A stretch of DNA of 34,222 nt from an uncultured Eubacterium sp. Its GTDB lineage: Bacteria; Bacillota; Clostridia; Lachnospirales; Lachnospiraceae. Position 1 is the first letter of the stretch. The number at the start of each line of letters is the position of its first letter. The DNA is taken from contig CAMWXD010000045.1 in assembly GCA_947178105.1 (NCBI GenBank), positions 1 through 34,222 of the forward strand. Direction: 5' to 3'. Shown here piece by piece: positions 32,977 through 34,222 of the stretch. The notes under the pieces were generated by a model that saw nothing but the letters and a program-made list of their open reading frames with translations, made no database searches and was not told where the DNA came from. A program made the position numbers and the translations under genes.

Positions 32977-33381
32977 TCAGCTCTTTTTAATAAATTCATT
33001 GCGGCACTTCGGACAGGTAATTGCGATTTTTCCTCTGCCCCTCGGTACCCGCACCTTCTGCTTACAGCCAGGACATTTGTAAAAACGGTACTCCTTGCGC
33101 TGTGCCCAATGCTTTTTTTCATTATTATATTTTACGATCCTCTGGTAACGCCAGTTTAAATATTTCTGGTTCTGCGCCGACATCTTTGCAATATTTTTCG
33201 AAAAGGAACGGTAAATCCCATACCCCATAAACAAAAGCCCCGCCACATAAAACAGCTCCAGCCTCGTCAATAAATTCAAAACCAGGCATACAAGCGCCAG
33301 CCCAAGATACAGCCTTGACAACTGGTCGTTGCCATACCTGCCATACATAAACCTCGCCATACGTTCCCGAAACCCATTCAT
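32977..33381 (-). CDS. Two-TM zinc-ribbon membrane protein
   Basis: A 134-residue protein I do not recognise as a named family. A basic amphipathic N-terminus is followed by two adjacent hydrophobic segments (about residues 23-40 and 43-58). Then come a basic helix (NQKYLNWRYQRIVKYNNEKKHW) and a C-terminal zinc ribbon with paired cysteines CPGC (103/106) and CPKC (123/126). A helical hairpin in the membrane with the ribbon in the cytoplasm is the simplest topology. AGGAG lies 9 bases before the ATG. It is the first gene of the operon with the DUF5685 and J-domain genes and sits under a good promoter. Confidence 0.85.
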   Translation of the reverse strand: MNGFRERMARFMYGRYGNDQLSRLYLGLALVCLVLNLLTRLELFYVAGLLFMGYGIYRSFSKNIAKMSAQNQKYLNWRYQRIVKYNNEKKHWAQRKEYRFYKCPGCKQKVRVPRGRGKIAITCPKCRNEFIKKS

Positions 33382-33449
33382 AAATCCACTCTCCTATCCC
33401 GCTTTTATACATTACGATGTTCGGTCTTACTCTCATTCCTCTACTTTAT

Positions 33450-33478
33450 ATGGTATATGCGAAACATTTTTCTGTCAA
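33450..33478 (-). promoter_or_regulatory. Promoter of the zinc-ribbon/DUF5685/J-domain operon
   Basis: On the minus strand, a perfect TTGACA (33473-33478), 17 bases, then TACCAT (33450-33455), about 70 bases before the first ATG. Confidence 0.6.
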
Positions 33479-33569
33479 GAGATAACCATGGTTTTCAGAA
33501 AAAATTGAGAATCTTTATATTTTATTCACACACGGAATGGAAGCAAAGAAGGGCGCTATGTAGAGAGAT

Positions 33570-33591
33570 CCGAAAAAGTATACTTTTCCGG
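33570..33591. promoter_or_regulatory. 22-base near-perfect palindrome
   Basis: CCGAAAAAGTA is followed at once by TACTTTTCCGG. The halves are inverted copies with a single mismatch, and the centre AAAAGTATACTTTT is perfect. With no loop it is better suited to dimeric protein binding than to RNA folding. It lies about 90 bases upstream of the operon promoter on its 5' side. Confidence 0.35.
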
Positions 33592-33756
33592 GTTTGGAAT
33601 TTTATGTATACATGTATTTGACTATATCATAAATAGTTTGTATTTACAAGCAGAAAATTAGACAATTTTCACAAATTTTTTGCTCACAGAAATATAAAAA
33701 ATCCTTCCGACAATGTATCATAAAGCGCGTTTATGTACGTCCGCAATATCAGAATG

Positions 33757-34039
33757 CTTCTGTCGGCACCAGCAACGCAAAAATCAGCGTATATTTTAAT
33801 GCAACCCTCTCTTACAGTAAACAATACGAGGACTTTTCTGTTACTATCAGATTGACAGTTTTCAAATGGCTGTCGATCTTCTGTTAGACACTGTATCTCC
33901 ATGCGCCATGGGACTCGCAGGCTCGGCACTGGTACGGATTGCCGTTGAGCAGAACGCTGACATGGCTTATCCCGCTTATCAACTGCTGCAAAAAATGGAC
34001 GAAAACTTACAGCCGCCATCCTGGGTTTTTGAAAGATAA
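33757..34039 (+). pseudogene. Possible decayed coding remnant in a gene-free 740-base stretch
   Basis: The stretch from 33482 to 34047 has no convincing intact gene. On the plus strand two adjacent frames look protein-like. One covers 33757-33845 (NAKISVYFNATLSYSKQYED). The other runs from 33821 to a TAA at 34037, with segments such as FQMAVDLLLDTVS and LVRIAVEQNADMAYP. One frameshift would join them. I recognise no family. It may be the degraded 3' end of a gene or chance; an opposing 165-codon open frame (33684-34181, minus) also exists and looks unstructured. Confidence 0.2.
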
Positions 34040-34047
34040 AAAGACTC

Positions 34048-34076
34048 TTGCAATCAAATCTAAGATATGCTATAGT
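34048..34076 (+). promoter_or_regulatory. Promoter at the right edge
   Basis: TTGCAA (34048-34053), exactly 17 bases, then TATAGT (34071-34076). It reads toward the window end and would give a leader of about 110 bases before the ORF that begins at 34196. Confidence 0.65.
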
Positions 34077-34109
34077 ATAGACACAAAACAAAGAGCAATC
34101 GCCCATAGT

Positions 34110-34151
34110 ATGCCCAACAGGGTACAAGGGGTTGACCAGTTGAAAAGATAG
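34110..34151 (+). CDS. Possible 13-codon leader peptide
   Basis: ATG to TAG encodes MPNRVQGVDQLKR. It lies between the right-edge promoter and the hairpin, and its stop codon falls inside the left arm of that hairpin, as in leader-peptide attenuation. No good ribosome site precedes it (only AAAGAG about 15 bases away), so translation is uncertain. Confidence 0.3.
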   Translation: MPNRVQGVDQLKR

Positions 34152-34197
34152 CAATGTCACCCTGAACCGACCAAAGTACAAGGGTGGCTTTTGCTAT
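34148..34197 (+). promoter_or_regulatory. Long hairpin sequestering a ribosome site and start codon
   Basis: ATAGCAA (34148-34154) pairs with TTGCTAT (34191-34197), and GTCACCCT (34156-34163) with AGGGTGGC (34181-34188): fifteen pairs with a small internal loop. The right arm contains the purine-rich AGGGTGG and the first two bases of the ATG at 34196. A second AGGGT (34119-34123) upstream could compete for ACCCT, allowing an alternative fold. The nine bases GTACAAGGG occur twice (34122-34130 and 34176-34184). Confidence 0.55.
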
Positions 34198-34222
34198 GTA
34201 TGATTACTTACAAAACGTAAAC
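34196..34222 (+). CDS. Start of a gene running off the right edge
   Basis: Nine open codons (MYDYLQNVN) follow an ATG, with AGGGTGG 8 bases before it. The rest is outside the window, so neither the family nor its reality can be decided here. Its placement behind a promoter, a leader ORF and a sequestering hairpin is the only support. Confidence 0.3.

Noticed and set aside
33684..34181. A 165-codon open frame on the minus strand at the right end.
   Set aside because: It runs antisense through a strong promoter and a structured leader, has no ribosome site and shows no domain-like composition.
1..34222. CRISPR array, insertion sequence or prophage genes.
   Set aside because: No spaced direct-repeat series, transposase, integrase or phage structural motif was found on either strand; the only repeats are the short ones listed.

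Overview
The window looks like a chromosomal segment of a spore-forming, low-to-mid GC Clostridia bacterium, most likely a gut-type Lachnospiraceae. The grounds are the dnaE-pfkA gene order, a SpoVB-type flippase, a DUF5685/J-domain pair, AAA-ATPase/PD-(D/E)XK genes of a kind common in gut Firmicutes, AGGAGG ribosome sites, and very compact gene packing. This placement is inferred from gene content only.

Left part (1-7400): the 3' end of a tRNA-Gly(GCC) with a strong terminator, then a block read on the minus strand. In transcription order it holds an O6-alkylguanine-DNA alkyltransferase, DNA polymerase III alpha (dnaE), 6-phosphofructokinase (pfkA), a terminator, a SpoU-type RNA methyltransferase, an 86-residue unknown protein, and a small ppGpp synthetase with its own promoter.

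Middle-left (7400-14000): a plus-strand DUF11-repeat protein without a signal peptide; a divergent LysR regulator/MATE exporter pair with a perfect palindrome over the exporter -10 box; a YfcE-like phosphoesterase with an extra C-terminal helical domain; then, on the minus strand, a PAP2 lipid phosphatase and PTS Enzyme I (ptsI).

Middle (14000-20470): a plus-strand phosphorelay operon. It has a two-domain response regulator with no output domain, followed by two paralogous, cytosolic PocR-type hybrid histidine kinases that overlap by 17 bases. Each kinase has a PocR sensor, HisKA/HATPase, a pseudo-receiver, a receiver, an HPt and a helical tail. A perfect terminator ends the operon. Behind it lies an unexplained 151-base element bounded by 19-base perfect inverted repeats.

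Right-middle (20730-29950): five minus-strand genes. In transcription order they are a cysteine desulfurase, two consecutive AAA-ATPase/PD-(D/E)XK proteins, an exported GH3 hexosaminidase/amidase_3 fusion for peptidoglycan, and a cobalamin-dependent methionine synthase lacking the reactivation domain. Divergent from them, a spoVB-like flippase has a possible sigma-E promoter.

Right end (31467-34222): a compact minus-strand operon under a TTGACA promoter encodes a two-TM zinc-ribbon protein, a DUF5685 protein and a J-domain/TPR protein with a Cys-cluster tail. This is the best candidate for an undescribed functional module. The last 740 bases are nearly gene-free. They end in a promoter, a 13-codon leader ORF and a long hairpin that sequesters the ribosome site and start of an ORF running off the edge, an arrangement that resembles a translational attenuator.
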